64,000 bases of DNA from Flavobacteriales bacterium (GTDB taxonomy: Bacteria > Bacteroidota > Bacteroidia > Flavobacteriales_F > PHOS-HE28): positions 62,001 to 126,000 of the forward strand of contig JAEUTA010000011.1 of NCBI GenBank assembly GCA_016788205.1, given 5' to 3'. A program made the translations under genes and the position numbers. Shown piece after piece: positions 25,754 through 35,064 of this stretch (position 1 is the stretch's first letter; every line of letters starts with the position of its first letter). The notes beneath the pieces are model-generated. The model searched no databases. It saw only the letters and a list, made by a program, of their open reading frames with translations, and was not told the origin of the DNA.

Positions 25754-26896
25754 ATGGTCTCCCGTACGATCCACGTGCTGCACACCTTCGCCAACAACAG
25801 CGAAGTCCCCTATCTATCGTGGTTCGCGGAACGAGCTGCGCACGAACGCAACGTTCGGTACTCGTTCATTGTCCTCTATGCGGAACGGCCCCGGATGATG
25901 GATGAAATGAAGCGCCTGGGATTCCCTGTCATCTGGATCAGATACGACGACCGTGCACGGAAACGGGGTATGCTAAGGGCTCTTCCGCTGCTCTGGTGGC
26001 ACATGATGCGCTTGAGACCCGACATCGTACACTGCAACCTGTTCGACGACACGCTGCCCGGTGTCATTGCGGCTTGGGCAGCCGGCATAAAGGCCCGCGT
26101 GATCACGCGACAGGACACCGGCTTCCATTGGCTGCACGCTCCGCGTTGGGTGTCACTGGACCGTTGGAACAACCGGATGGCGCGGCGCATCATCGCCATC
26201 TCCGAAGAGAATAAGCGCTTCATCATGGACAAGGAGGGAGCCCCGGAAGAGAAGATCGACCTGGTGCACAACGGCATACCTCCGGAACGCTTCACCGGCC
26301 AACAGGCATCCACCATGGCCGCCATGCGGGAACGCTTCGGCATGCAGCCGGACCATATCGTTTTCGGCACGGTGGCGCGATTCATCCCTTGGAAAGGCTA
26401 CCGCCACATCGTGGGGGCTGCGAAGCGCATCGTGGAACACACGCCACAAGCCCGCTTCCTGTTCTGCGGCCAAGGGGAACAAGAGCAGGAGATACGTGAA
26501 CTCATCGTCGCCGAAGGTCTGTCCGACCACATCCTCCTCGTGGGTCGCATAGCGCCGAAGGAGATGGCATCTTTCTATGGCTTGCTCGACATCTATATCC
26601 ATGCTGCCACCCTTGAGCCCTTCGGGCTGGTCTACGCGGAAGCCATGATGAACGGTGTACCGGTCGTTAGCACGCCGACCGGTGCGGCAGCGGACGCTAT
26701 CATCGACGGAGTGAACGGCATCTTGGTGCGAACGGCCGACGCCGATGCGATGGCCGCAGGAGCGTTGCGCATGTTGCAGGGCGATCGCAAGGCGATGGGT
26801 GAGGCTGGACGCCAGACCGCACTCCGGATGTACAGCTTCGATACCATGTGGAGCGGTACGATGGCCGTCTACGAAAAAGCAAGACCGGCCCTATGA
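25754..26896 (+). CDS. GT4-family glycosyltransferase
   Basis: This encodes 380 aa from the ATG at 25754; the open frame upstream to 25577 has no family character. GT-B pattern: HVLHTFANNSEVPYLSWF, ARVITRQDTGFHWLHAP, IIAISEENKRFI, IDLVHNGIPPERF, VFGTVARFIPWKGYRHIVGAAK, LFCGQGEQEQEIREL, and the donor motif YIHAATLEPFGLVYAEAMMNGVPVVSTPTG, with both Glu of the EX7E element. It is a cytoplasmic sugar transferase for the polysaccharide. Its stop overlaps the GT2 start at 26893 (ATGA), so the two are coupled. Confidence 0.9.
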   Translation: MVSRTIHVLHTFANNSEVPYLSWFAERAAHERNVRYSFIVLYAERPRMMDEMKRLGFPVIWIRYDDRARKRGMLRALPLLWWHMMRLRPDIVHCNLFDDTLPGVIAAWAAGIKARVITRQDTGFHWLHAPRWVSLDRWNNRMARRIIAISEENKRFIMDKEGAPEEKIDLVHNGIPPERFTGQQASTMAAMRERFGMQPDHIVFGTVARFIPWKGYRHIVGAAKRIVEHTPQARFLFCGQGEQEQEIRELIVAEGLSDHILLVGRIAPKEMASFYGLLDIYIHAATLEPFGLVYAEAMMNGVPVVSTPTGAAADAIIDGVNGILVRTADADAMAAGALRMLQGDRKAMGEAGRQTALRMYSFDTMWSGTMAVYEKARPAL

Positions 26897-27780
26897 GCGT
26901 CCGTCCTCTCATCTCCGTTATCATACCTGCTTACAACGCCGCGCCCTTCTTATTGGAGGCCACGCGGTCGGTGCTTGAACAAACGCACACCGACCTTGAG
27001 TTGATCGTGGTGAACGATGGATCAACGGATGAGACCTCCGCCCTGGCGAGACGTACCCATGACCAGCGTGTGCGGGTGATCGACCAGCCGAACGGTGGCG
27101 TCAGCTCGGCCCGGAATGCCGGCCTAGGAACTGCTGAAGGTGAGTACATCGCTTTCCTGGATGCGGATGATGCCATGGAGCCCACCGCACTTCAGGAGAA
27201 ACTCGAACGCCTGCACCGAAGCAATGCTGCGTGGGTGTTCGGTGACCTCATCATCTGTGATGCCTTGCTGCACCCTACGGGACGTGTAATGCATGGCACC
27301 GACGGGGATGTGATCAGGACCACGCTTCTCGGTATCGACCCCGGCGTACCCGCCATGTGCAGCAATGCCCTGCTCCGACGCAGTTGCTTCGATACCGGTT
27401 ACCGTTTCCCGAAACACCTCTCCAATGCAGCCGACCAGCATTTCGTTCTGGCCATGGCACGGGATCATCGATACCAGCATCTTCCCAGGGCATTGAACCG
27501 CTATCGGGTGCTACCCCATAGCATGAGCCATAATGTAGCGCTCTACGCTGCGGACCATGTGCGGTTGTTCGAAGAGGCTGCCGCCATGGGACTCTTGCGT
27601 GACGACGCCTTCGCCAGGGAATGCCGCGCCAATGCAGCCTGGTCCATCGGAGGTAGTTGGTGGGTCAATGGTCGGTCACCTGCAAAGGCTTTGCCTCATC
27701 TGCTCCGCGCCGTGGTAATGGACCCTTCCATCCTGCTGAGACGCATGAAACGCGCACGGCGCAGGGGCACGGGGAACTAA
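26893..27780 (+). CDS. GT2-family glycosyltransferase
   Basis: This encodes 295 aa from the ATG at 26893, overlapping the previous stop by 4 nt. It is a single GT-A domain: LISVIIPAYNAAPFLLEATRSVLEQT, LIVVNDGSTDETS, PNGGVSSARNAGLGTAEGEYIAFLDADDAM (the DxD-type motif is DADD), and SNAADQHFVLAMA in the acceptor region. It has no membrane helices, so it differs from the ArnC-like GT2 at 13740. It is an inverting transferase of unknown specificity. The 3' end shares a 4-nt overlap (CTAA) with the convergent methyltransferase. Confidence 0.9.
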   Translation: MSVRPLISVIIPAYNAAPFLLEATRSVLEQTHTDLELIVVNDGSTDETSALARRTHDQRVRVIDQPNGGVSSARNAGLGTAEGEYIAFLDADDAMEPTALQEKLERLHRSNAAWVFGDLIICDALLHPTGRVMHGTDGDVIRTTLLGIDPGVPAMCSNALLRRSCFDTGYRFPKHLSNAADQHFVLAMARDHRYQHLPRALNRYRVLPHSMSHNVALYAADHVRLFEEAAAMGLLRDDAFARECRANAAWSIGGSWWVNGRSPAKALPHLLRAVVMDPSILLRRMKRARRRGTGN

Positions 27781-28493
27781 GTACCAACTCGGCACCACAA
27801 CCGCTGGATGCCGAACCTGTATTCGGACTCCAGCACCTGGATACCACAGCGGTCCAGCATGCCCCGGAGCTCATCGCGATCGAATTCGCTCACGTGGTCG
27901 TCATCCGTGTGGATCAGGTCCGCCTTCAGGTGCTGCCGGTAGTGATTCAAGAAGGTCTTGTCGAAGTCCGGCAGCTCGATGTAGATCCACTTGAAGTAGC
28001 TTTTGAACCGTTCCAAGAAGGCTTCTGGTTCATCCAAATGCTCCAGGATATGTGACAGCACCAATACATCGAAGCGCTTCTCGCTGTTGCGCAGGAACTC
28101 CAATGCATCCATATGGAGGAAGGTAAGATTGGCCGCTTGGTGCTTCTGCCGTGCCCGGGCTATGCTCGCCTCGTCGTGGTCAACACCCACCACATTCCCG
28201 GCTAGTTCGGCCAGCACGGCACTCACATCGCCCGTGCTGCACCCGAGATCCAACACCGCATGACCGGCATTGAGGTGCCGTTCCAGGAACATGGTCGCAT
28301 ACCTACGGTGTGGATGCTCCGCAGCAGCGTAGTATTTGAACGACGTTTCCATCGCCAGGCGATCGAATATCCACTCCAGATCCAGGTACCACCGCAGCTT
28401 GCGCTCCTTGGAAAAAGGCAGGGCCCGATCGATGCGGTACAACAACGAGAGCAGGAAGACCCGCTTCTTCCTTCGTTCCATGCGTACACCCAT
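27777..28493 (-). CDS. Class I SAM-dependent methyltransferase
   Basis: This encodes 238 aa. It has a basic N-terminus (MGVRMERRKKRVF), then an amphipathic helix, then the core: AVLDLGCSTGDVSAVLAEL (motif I), VVGVDHDEASIARAR, LTFLHMDALEFL, and FDVLVLSHILEHLDEPEAFLERF, which carries the LEHL signature of Methyltransf_11/Ubi-type enzymes. The C-terminal region has several His/Asp residues. It is the last gene of the minus-strand run that begins at 33189, 10 nt after galE. It probably methylates a sugar or glycan intermediate. Confidence 0.82.
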   Translation of the reverse strand: MGVRMERRKKRVFLLSLLYRIDRALPFSKERKLRWYLDLEWIFDRLAMETSFKYYAAAEHPHRRYATMFLERHLNAGHAVLDLGCSTGDVSAVLAELAGNVVGVDHDEASIARARQKHQAANLTFLHMDALEFLRNSEKRFDVLVLSHILEHLDEPEAFLERFKSYFKWIYIELPDFDKTFLNHYRQHLKADLIHTDDDHVSEFDRDELRGMLDRCGIQVLESEYRFGIQRLWCRVGT

Positions 28494-28503
28494 GACCTAT
28501 CGA

Positions 28504-29538
28504 TCAACGTTGTTCATTCGCCAGATGCTGTTCCCAGGCCCATGCTGTGCGCATCATTTCGCCCAGATCTCGACGTGCCTCCCAGCCCAAGAGCGCCTTT
28601 GAGCGCGTCGTATCCGAATACACAGCCACGACATCACCATCCCTTCGTGGACCACGTTCATAGTTGAGACGACGACCGCTAACCGCTTCGAAAGCGGCGA
28701 TCGCCTCAAGCACGCTGACCCCATTGCCCGTACCCAGGTTGATGATCTCGTGCGTTCCCACCATTGAACCGGAAGCGGCCCTGCGCAGCGCAGCGATGTG
28801 CGCATCCGCGATGTCCGAGACATGCACATAGTCACGGATACATGAACCATCACGCGTGGGATAATCGGTCCCGTGAACGTGCATCACCTCGATACGACCA
28901 CTGGCCGTGCGTGTGATCACCGGTACCAGACTGCTCGGGGGGTTGATGGGATCCTCACCGTTCAACCCGGAGGAGTGCGCTCCTGCTGGATTGAAATAGC
29001 GCAATGAGATCGCGCGCATGCCCACATGGGTGCGCACATGATCATCCACGATACGCTCGCCGATCTGCTTGGTGTACGCGTAAGGGGATTCGGCATGTCG
29101 CAGCGCGGTGCCCTCGTGCACCGGCAGGGAATCGATGTTGCCATAGACCGAACAAGAGGAGGAGAAGATGAATTCCTGCACGCCCGCCGCTGAACTCGCC
29201 TGGAGGATATTCAGCAGTGAAGCGATGTTGTTGTGATAATACTTCGCAGGATGCGCGATCGACTCGGGCACTGATTTGTAGGCGGCGAAATGGATGACAC
29301 CTTTCACGTGCCGCTCAGCGGCGAAAAGAGCTGCGACCGCCCCGGCATCGCAAAGATCCACTGCATGATTCCGGACCCGCTGACCGGTGATGCGCTCTAT
29401 ACGGTCGAACACCTTCGGGTCGGAGTTGCCGAAATGATCCACGGAGACCACCTCCCCTTTCCAATGCGTCAAAAGTTCGATGATGGTGTGCGAACCGATG
29501 TAGCCCGCACCACCCGTGACCAGGATCCTATCATTCAT
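28504..29538 (-). CDS. galE: UDP-glucose 4-epimerase
   Basis: This extended SDR is 344 aa from the ATG at 29538, a start that overlaps the upstream glycosyltransferase by 8 nt; an ATG at 29547 is also possible. Features: the NAD-binding ILVTGGAGYIGSHT, VIHFAAYKSVPES, FSSSCSVYGN (catalytic Ser), SPYAYTKQ with Tyr153/Lys157, LRYFNPAGAH, and RDGSCIRDYVHVSDIADAH. The length and the FNPAGAH plus DYVHV blocks are specific to GalE rather than other sugar epimerases. It interconverts UDP-Glc/UDP-Gal (or their GlcNAc forms) for glycan synthesis. Confidence 0.92.
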   Translation of the reverse strand: MNDRILVTGGAGYIGSHTIIELLTHWKGEVVSVDHFGNSDPKVFDRIERITGQRVRNHAVDLCDAGAVAALFAAERHVKGVIHFAAYKSVPESIAHPAKYYHNNIASLLNILQASSAAGVQEFIFSSSCSVYGNIDSLPVHEGTALRHAESPYAYTKQIGERIVDDHVRTHVGMRAISLRYFNPAGAHSSGLNGEDPINPPSSLVPVITRTASGRIEVMHVHGTDYPTRDGSCIRDYVHVSDIADAHIAALRRAASGSMVGTHEIINLGTGNGVSVLEAIAAFEAVSGRRLNYERGPRRDGDVVAVYSDTTRSKALLGWEARRDLGEMMRTAWAWEQHLANEQR

Positions 29539-30778
29539 TGTTCCCATAGATAGAGCGGTAGATCCCCACCGCACGTTCAATATCACGATACTTCTCCGCC
29601 AATGGTCTTATCCTTCCGTACAACATCCCGGCACCTTCCGCGAGGAGGACGTCCAGCCGCTTCACGGCCTGCTGAAAGTGCTCTCGCTCCAACCCTTCCA
29701 ATACGACACCGGCATTCGACCGTGCGATGATAAGTGAATCGTCGGAGATGTCAGGCGTGATCACCACCGGCAGCCCCAGTGCCCAATATTCACCGTCCTT
29801 GATCGGCGTACAATAGCGCTTGGTGGGAACCGGTCGTACGGGCGTGAGGGCGAAGTCGGCCACGCCCATGAGATCGGGCACCTCCTTGTGGTCCACGAAC
29901 AGGATGGTGAACATCGAAGCTTCCAACCCTTCAGCACGCATGAACGGCTCCAGATCCGCTGCCGAATGTGCCGTGAGCAACACCACATGCAGGCGCTCCC
30001 CCCAATGCTCGCGCGCCACACGCAGGAAGGAGAACACTTCACGATCCAGGTAGATACCGCCGAACTTGCCCGCATAAACCGCGACCAGTTCCTGCGAAAG
30101 CCCCAATCTATCCAGCACCTCCGAACGCTTCCGATTCTTCCAGGAGAAACGCTCGAGGTCGACACACGCAGGCTTGACGAAGAAGCGGGGGCAATCCGCA
30201 CCGTACTTCTCCAGTGCGTAGTGGCGCATGCCTTCCGCTGCGGCGATATGCACCTGGGCTCTTCGGCTCTGCAAACGCTCGAAAAGGAACAGGATACGAA
30301 AGGCCATGCTTCCCCTTGCCCACGTACCATTCTCCACCATGGCCTCGGCATGCGGCTCATAACTGTCCAGTATCAATCGTCGACCGGTGAGGACCGAGAC
30401 CATATAACCGACCATTCCCGCCGGCGTGCACCACGCATGCACCGTATCGATGCCTTGTTCCCTGACAAGCGAACAACAGCGAAAGATCAGGTTGAGCATC
30501 ATGCCCATGGCCTTCCATCCGAACGGAACGTAGCGGAACGCATGTACCCGGATCCCCGGCTCCACATCGCGTGTACCGGTGGTGGTCTTTTCCAATGTGA
30601 CCAAGTGGATCACGCTGCCAAGTGGCAGTTGGTTCCTGATGATGCGCAAGTACGGCAGCGTGTACGTCTGGACGAGGGCATCGTTGAAGCCCCAATAGGT
30701 CAAGACAAGTATCGAGCGCGGCGACCGTGCACCGCTGGTCGATGTCGCATCTGGATGAAGATCGCTGGCCGTTTTCAT
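29531..30778 (-). CDS. GT-B glycosyltransferase, GT4-like
   Basis: This encodes 415 aa, with the start overlapping the upstream membrane-protein stop by 4 nt (ATGA). Landmarks: an N-terminal Rossmann start ILVLTYWGFNDALVQTYTLPY, LILDSYEPHAEAM, a hydrophobic stretch around FRILFLFERLQ, VHIAAAEGMRHYAL, VAVYAGKFGGIYLDREVFSFLRVA, ILFVDHKEVPDLMGVADFALTPVRPVPTKRYCTPIKDGEYWALGLPVVITPDISDD. The donor region has KDGEYWALGLP in place of the usual EAMA. It acts in the cytoplasm on the polysaccharide; specificity is unknown. Confidence 0.83.
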   Translation of the reverse strand: MKTASDLHPDATSTSGARSPRSILVLTYWGFNDALVQTYTLPYLRIIRNQLPLGSVIHLVTLEKTTTGTRDVEPGIRVHAFRYVPFGWKAMGMMLNLIFRCCSLVREQGIDTVHAWCTPAGMVGYMVSVLTGRRLILDSYEPHAEAMVENGTWARGSMAFRILFLFERLQSRRAQVHIAAAEGMRHYALEKYGADCPRFFVKPACVDLERFSWKNRKRSEVLDRLGLSQELVAVYAGKFGGIYLDREVFSFLRVAREHWGERLHVVLLTAHSAADLEPFMRAEGLEASMFTILFVDHKEVPDLMGVADFALTPVRPVPTKRYCTPIKDGEYWALGLPVVITPDISDDSLIIARSNAGVVLEGLEREHFQQAVKRLDVLLAEGAGMLYGRIRPLAEKYRDIERAVGIYRSIYGNNE

Positions 30779-32268
30779 CCTGCTGTTCCCATGCGCCGCT
30801 TGGACTTGCTTCGCCTGCGGTCACGGATGAGTTCCACGATATTCTTCACGTGTCCGGTACCCATGCGGAACTCACGCAGGTCGAACGGCAGCCGTTGATC
30901 CTCCAAGGCCCACTTGATACGGGACAGATAGACGATGACGTACATGGTGCTGATGAAGAAGGGCACCATCGGGATCTTGAAGCGCACCAGTGCACCGAAA
31001 TTGGGCGTAGTGACACCCACCGTGAAGGCGAAGAGGATGGAGAACGTGGTGGTCATCAGCAACAGCGGAACCCCCGCCATACAACGCAGGAAGAACCGAG
31101 GCCCGGCACGGAACAAGGCGACAACGGTGATGGCGAGCACCCACAAATTCTCCGCACCGCTCATCGCCATCACCACGCTTTTCGACTCCCAGAGATACGG
31201 CCGGAACAAGGCCGCGTTCACTGCGATCGGGAATTTGGATACCACCCCGAACCACGTGCCATCGAACTCTCCGATGTTGAATGAATTGTGACCATAGGCC
31301 TTTGCATTGGACAGATCGCTCTGCGTGACCTGGATGGTCTGCAGCGCCTCGTCCAGCGCGAATTTGTCGAGCATGTTGCCAAGCCTGCTCAGTACCAATA
31401 CACTAACGCCGACCATGACCACCACGGCGATGGGGAGAAGTACGAAACGGAAGAGGAGATTGCGCATACGCACGACCCGGAAATAGAGAAGCCAGAGGAC
31501 CGAGGCCGGGAAAAGAACCATGAAGATGTAAGGCTTGATGACGATGAGCAACAGCCCGCTGACCCCGATGATGAGGTAGTTCTTCGAAATGTTGCGCCGC
31601 TTGAAGAAGACCTCGTCCACTGCATGCACCCACCAGCAAACAGCACTGAAGGTGAAGGTATCCTTGAGGATGGCGGACCCCCAGAATATCGCTGAAGGCA
31701 TGAAGAGGAATGCCGTGGCCAACTTCCGGTAGAGCTGCGGATAATAACTCACGAAAGTCCGGTAACACGCCCAAGGCCCGAAGAACGAAAGGCTCGCGAT
31801 AACGAGCGTTGTGATGAGGTAGCTCTTGAAGGTGAGGAACGTGAAAATGCTCACCAATCGGATCACCACGAACGTGCGGTCGTCGAAATACAGGTACTGT
31901 AGCGGCTTGCCGGTGCGTAGGCTGTATTTCGTCCAGGCCATCATGGAGTTATCACCCAGCATCTGGGAGAAGTACTCCATGGGATTCTCCACCGCCATGT
32001 TGCGCAAGGCGATCGCAGAGAAGAAATACCCGATAGTGTCACCCCCCGCGTAGTAGTAGAAGTAGATGAGGCTGAACACCACCCCCCCGAACAACTTGGC
32101 CATCAATCCCCAGAGGTAGTACTGATACTCGGGGGCCTTCTTGATCATGATGGACTTCTCGCGGGCGAAGTACACGTAGATCATGAACACGAAGAGCGCT
32201 GCGAGCACCCATTCCCAATAGGCGATATTGACCTCGCCGTAATAGTAGACCTTGATCAGTGGGAACAT
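30775..32268 (-). CDS. Polytopic membrane protein, possible polysaccharide polymerase (Wzy-like)
   Basis: This 497-aa protein has roughly ten to twelve hydrophobic segments and a basic C-terminal tail (RDRRRSKSKRR). A long extracytoplasmic-looking loop at about residues 300-350 (LDKFALDEALQTIQVTQSDLSN...GEFDGTWFG) lies between helices, a layout common to O-antigen polymerases, which are too variable to identify by motifs. It contains GGDTIGYF near residue 75 and an aromatic-rich KYSLRTGKPLQYLYFDDRTF loop. It sits inside the glycosyltransferase/methyltransferase run with 3-4 nt junctions. A GT-C transferase or generic exopolysaccharide membrane protein is the alternative. Confidence 0.6.
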   Translation of the reverse strand: MFPLIKVYYYGEVNIAYWEWVLAALFVFMIYVYFAREKSIMIKKAPEYQYYLWGLMAKLFGGVVFSLIYFYYYAGGDTIGYFFSAIALRNMAVENPMEYFSQMLGDNSMMAWTKYSLRTGKPLQYLYFDDRTFVVIRLVSIFTFLTFKSYLITTLVIASLSFFGPWACYRTFVSYYPQLYRKLATAFLFMPSAIFWGSAILKDTFTFSAVCWWVHAVDEVFFKRRNISKNYLIIGVSGLLLIVIKPYIFMVLFPASVLWLLYFRVVRMRNLLFRFVLLPIAVVVMVGVSVLVLSRLGNMLDKFALDEALQTIQVTQSDLSNAKAYGHNSFNIGEFDGTWFGVVSKFPIAVNAALFRPYLWESKSVVMAMSGAENLWVLAITVVALFRAGPRFFLRCMAGVPLLLMTTTFSILFAFTVGVTTPNFGALVRFKIPMVPFFISTMYVIVYLSRIKWALEDQRLPFDLREFRMGTGHVKNIVELIRDRRRSKSKRRMGTAG

Positions 32269-32271
32269 CGC

Positions 32272-33189
32272 TCAACCTCGGTGACCGAGCCAAACGGTGA
32301 GCTGCATGCCCCTCCCCGTCCGTGCCATGTACCATCGCAACAGTGGGTCAAGCACTGCCGGTGCATATGTCTGGCACACGTAGTGGTAGTGCCGTACCAC
32401 CCGATATCCACCGCGCTCACCACCAAGGTCGAAGCTCTTGCGATCGAACTCGTACAGGTGGTAGGGTGTATGCATCGGGCTGATGTTCGCCACGTAGTCC
32501 GAGCCCATGGCGCGGTACACGGTGTTGAAAACGGCGTTCATGAGCCAGCGCGATGAAGGCACTTCGATGTGGATCACGCCCCCCGGAGCCAACCAGCGGA
32601 GGGCCTTCTCGATGCTCGCCTGGGGATCGTATAGATGCTCCAGCACGGCACCGAACGTGATGAGGTCGAACATGCCTGCGGGGTACTCCAGTTCCTCCAC
32701 GCCTCCCAAACGAAGGCGGTCCGGACGGATGCCCATCCGTTCGATGGCCCGCTGATGGAACGGTGCAGAGGGTTCGAACCCGTGAGCTTCGAACCCGGCC
32801 CGCTCCATGGCGATCATCGCTTTGCCGAGCCCGGCTCCGATATCCAAGGCCCGTATGCCGGTATCCCGCTTCAACAAGCTCTTCGCATTCTCGATCTCCC
32901 TGGCGAAGTAACCCGCATCCACCTCGAAGTACGATGATCTCCAATACGCTTCGGGTGGCACCCCGTAGTGGTCCTGAAGATCGAAGGGGATGGGCTGGGG
33001 ATCGGCGAAGACCAGATCGCAACGCCGGCAGCGGACCACCGTTGTCGTTACCGCCCTTGAGCGCCAAGGGCGCAACCCTTGAGAACGGTCTGCGCGTTTG
33101 CCCATCACGCGGTGTTGGTCCGGGGTGGACCCGCAGAGGTTGCAGGCCGATACGGGTTTGAAGGTGTAGCGTGATGCCACCGAGGACAT
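32272..33189 (-). CDS. Class I methyltransferase with N-terminal zinc-ribbon-like motif
   Basis: This encodes 305 aa. The N-terminus has CNLCG at about residue 17 and CRRCDLVF about 37 residues later, a two-CxxC arrangement likely to bind zinc, followed by FADPQPIP. The methyltransferase core has ALDIGAGLGKAMIAMERAGFEAHGFEPS (motif I), FDLITFGAVLEHLYDP and WLAPGGVIHIEVPSSRW. This type is frequent in O-antigen and capsule clusters, including C-methyltransferases acting on keto-sugars, but the exact class is uncertain. It is the first gene of the minus-strand operon that runs down to 27777. Confidence 0.83.
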   Translation of the reverse strand: MSSVASRYTFKPVSACNLCGSTPDQHRVMGKRADRSQGLRPWRSRAVTTTVVRCRRCDLVFADPQPIPFDLQDHYGVPPEAYWRSSYFEVDAGYFAREIENAKSLLKRDTGIRALDIGAGLGKAMIAMERAGFEAHGFEPSAPFHQRAIERMGIRPDRLRLGGVEELEYPAGMFDLITFGAVLEHLYDPQASIEKALRWLAPGGVIHIEVPSSRWLMNAVFNTVYRAMGSDYVANISPMHTPYHLYEFDRKSFDLGGERGGYRVVRHYHYVCQTYAPAVLDPLLRWYMARTGRGMQLTVWLGHRG

Positions 33190-33208
33190 GTTCAGAACTG
33201 GTGATGTG

Positions 33209-33227
33209 CCGAGAGGGGCACTCTCGG
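33209..33227. other. Perfect 7-bp hairpin between rlmH and the polysaccharide operon
   Basis: CCGAGAG and CTCTCGG pair around a 5-base loop (GGGCA). No T-run follows on either strand. It lies downstream of the rlmH stop and just inside the putative leader of the methyltransferase at 33189, so it could be a weak terminator or a leader element. Confidence 0.4.
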
Positions 33228-33235
33228 CGAAGGTA
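33228..33235 (-). promoter_or_regulatory. Possible -7 element for the 33189-27777 operon
   Basis: On the minus strand this reads TACCTTCG, fitting TAnnTT(T/C)G, 38 bases before the start codon at 33189. It is the only good match in the 79-nt gap after rlmH. Confidence 0.45.
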
Positions 33236-33268
33236 GCTGTAAGAGCGTCCGTACCTTGGGAGAGACGT

Positions 33269-33730
33269 TCAATGGTGGTATGGGCTGCCTTGTAGGATGG
33301 ACGCTGCCCGGTAAAGTTGCTCGGCGAAAAGCACGCGCACCAGTTGGTGCGGGAAGGTCATTGCGGACAAAGCCAGGACCAGATCGGCCCGTTGGCGCAC
33401 TTCGTCGGTCATACCATATGCACCACCGATCACGAACGCCACCTGTCGCACACCTTGATCCCGCCAGCTTCCAATGCGTTCCGCGAACTGTGGACTGGTC
33501 AGGTGCTTACCTCGCTCGTCCAATACCACTACACGTTCCCCGGGCTTCAGTGCTGCCAGGATCCGTTCGCTCTCAACCCGTTGCTGGTATGCCGCTTCAC
33601 CCTTACCTGCCTCCGGCAGAACCAGCTGCTCCACGCCGAACATGCGCGCCGTGCGGCCCAAGTAATGCTCCAACCCGTCGGTGACCAAGCCCCGTTCGCT
33701 TCGTCCAACCAACAACAAACGCATCTTCAT
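33269..33730 (-). CDS. rlmH: 23S rRNA (pseudouridine1915-N3)-methyltransferase RlmH
   Basis: RlmH (153 aa) is a SPOUT-class methyltransferase that modifies pseudouridine 1915 in helix 69 of 23S rRNA. Typical features: VVVLDERGKHLTSPQFAERI, AFVIGGAYGMTDEVRQRADLVLALSAMTFPHQLVRVLFAEQLYRA and the C-terminal GSPYHH (YH ending). Length matches the usual 155-160 aa. An ATG at 33724 is an alternative start. It is divergent from the DUF4783 gene. Proximity to DUF4783 and nadC is a common Bacteroidota neighbourhood. Confidence 0.95.
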   Translation of the reverse strand: MKMRLLLVGRSERGLVTDGLEHYLGRTARMFGVEQLVLPEAGKGEAAYQQRVESERILAALKPGERVVVLDERGKHLTSPQFAERIGSWRDQGVRQVAFVIGGAYGMTDEVRQRADLVLALSAMTFPHQLVRVLFAEQLYRAASILQGSPYHH

Positions 33731-33804
33731 CCGCGTAACTGTGTTCGTAAGTCCGTGGGCTTCAACATGTCAAGTTGGCCCGGTATTTGCAAATTTCGCC
33801 ACAA

Positions 33805-34215
33805 ATGAAGCGTTCGATGAACAGGTTCGTACTTCTCTTCACCACCGTGCTGCTGGCTTTGGGCCTGCATGCTCAGGACGATGTGAAGGAAAAGGTGGTA
33901 CAAGCCATGCGCACCGGGAATTCCAAGGATCTGGCCGGCCACTTCATCCCCAACATCGATCTCACCATCAAGGAGACAGCCGACGTGTATAGCAAGGCAC
34001 AGGCCGAGCAGATCGTCCGCAAGTTCTTCAACGACAACCCCCCGGTGGACCTGGTGATCGAGCACAGCGGCGTAAGCAAGCTCGGCGACAAGTACTTCAT
34101 CGGCATCCTGCGCACCACCACGGGTTATTTCCGCGTGACCTTCTTCTTGAAGAAGACGGACACGGTGTTCCAGGTGAAGCAGTTGCGCATCGAGAACAGC
34201 AAGAACGACTTCTGA
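33805..34215 (+). CDS. Secreted DUF4783-family protein
   Basis: This encodes 136 aa from the ATG at 33805; a TTG at 33775 is in frame but would put non-hydrophobic residues before the signal. A signal peptide (residues 1-~24, MKRSMNRFVLLFTTVLLALGLHAQ) is followed by a small SnoaL/NTF2-like alpha-beta domain: KVVQAMRTGNSKDLAGHFIPNIDLTI, VYSKAQAEQIVRKFFNDNPP, FIGILRTTTGYFRVTFFLKK. This is the pattern of Bacteroidota DUF4783 proteins, whose role is not known. It lies 2 nt before nadC and is probably co-transcribed with it. Confidence 0.85.
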   Translation: MKRSMNRFVLLFTTVLLALGLHAQDDVKEKVVQAMRTGNSKDLAGHFIPNIDLTIKETADVYSKAQAEQIVRKFFNDNPPVDLVIEHSGVSKLGDKYFIGILRTTTGYFRVTFFLKKTDTVFQVKQLRIENSKNDF

Positions 34216-34217
34216 CC

Positions 34218-35060
34218 GTGCTTCCACCGGGCACCGAAGAACTGATAGCGCTCGCCTTCCGCGAGGACATCGGCGACGGCGATCATACCTCCTTGAGCAC
34301 GATACCGGCCGATGCACGCGGTGCAGCGCGCCTGCTGGTGAAGGAGGATGGTGTGCTCGCTGGCGTGGAGCTCGCACAAGCGGTGGCCGCCCACTTCGAC
34401 AAGGCGCTTTCCTTCCGGATCTACCTCGAAGATGGAGCACAGGTGAAGAAGGGCGACATCGCGTTCAACCTGATGGGACCGGTACGCAGTATCCTGATGG
34501 TGGAGCGTGTGCTGCTGAATTTCATGCAGCGGATGAGCGGCATCGCCACGCAGACGCGCCGCTATGTGGATGCGGTCGAAGGCACCGGCTGCCGCGTGCT
34601 CGATACACGCAAGACCACCCCGGGCCACAGGGGCATCGAAAAGTGGGCCGTGCGGCTGGGAGGGGGCCAGAACCATCGCCACGGCCTGTACGACATGATC
34701 ATGATCAAGGATAATCACCACGATTTCGCGGGGGGTATCGCCAAAGCGATCGAAGCTGCTCGTTCTTATCTCGTACAACATGGCAAACAGCTCGCCATCG
34801 AAGTGGAGACAAGGAATCTGGACGAAGTGAACGAAGTGTTGCGGGTGGGCGGTGTGCAGCGCATCATGCTGGACAATTTCACCCCCGAACGCATGCGCGA
34901 AGCGGTGCGTATCATCGATCGACGGTTCGAGACAGAAGCCTCCGGCGGGATAACGCTGGCCACCATCCGTAGCTTCGCTGAAACAGGCGTCGACTTCGTC
35001 TCGGTAGGTGCTCTTACCCACTCTGTACCCAGCTTGGACCTGAGCCTGAAAGCCCTGTAG
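34218..35060 (+). CDS. nadC: Quinolinate (nicotinate-nucleotide) phosphoribosyltransferase
   Basis: NadC (280 aa) converts quinolinate and PRPP to nicotinate mononucleotide in de novo NAD synthesis. It uses a GTG start at 34218, two bases after the DUF4783 stop. Signature motifs: REDIGDGDHTS, RVLLNFMQRMSGIAT, DTRKTTPGHR (quinolinate-binding Arg/Lys), KWAVRLGGGQNHRHGLYDMIMIKDNH, VETRNLDEV, IMLDNFTPE, and EASGGI at the phosphate site followed by VDFVSVGALTHS. Length and order match the family. Confidence 0.95.
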   Translation: MLPPGTEELIALAFREDIGDGDHTSLSTIPADARGAARLLVKEDGVLAGVELAQAVAAHFDKALSFRIYLEDGAQVKKGDIAFNLMGPVRSILMVERVLLNFMQRMSGIATQTRRYVDAVEGTGCRVLDTRKTTPGHRGIEKWAVRLGGGQNHRHGLYDMIMIKDNHHDFAGGIAKAIEAARSYLVQHGKQLAIEVETRNLDEVNEVLRVGGVQRIMLDNFTPERMREAVRIIDRRFETEASGGITLATIRSFAETGVDFVSVGALTHSVPSLDLSLKAL

Positions 35061-35064
35061 CACG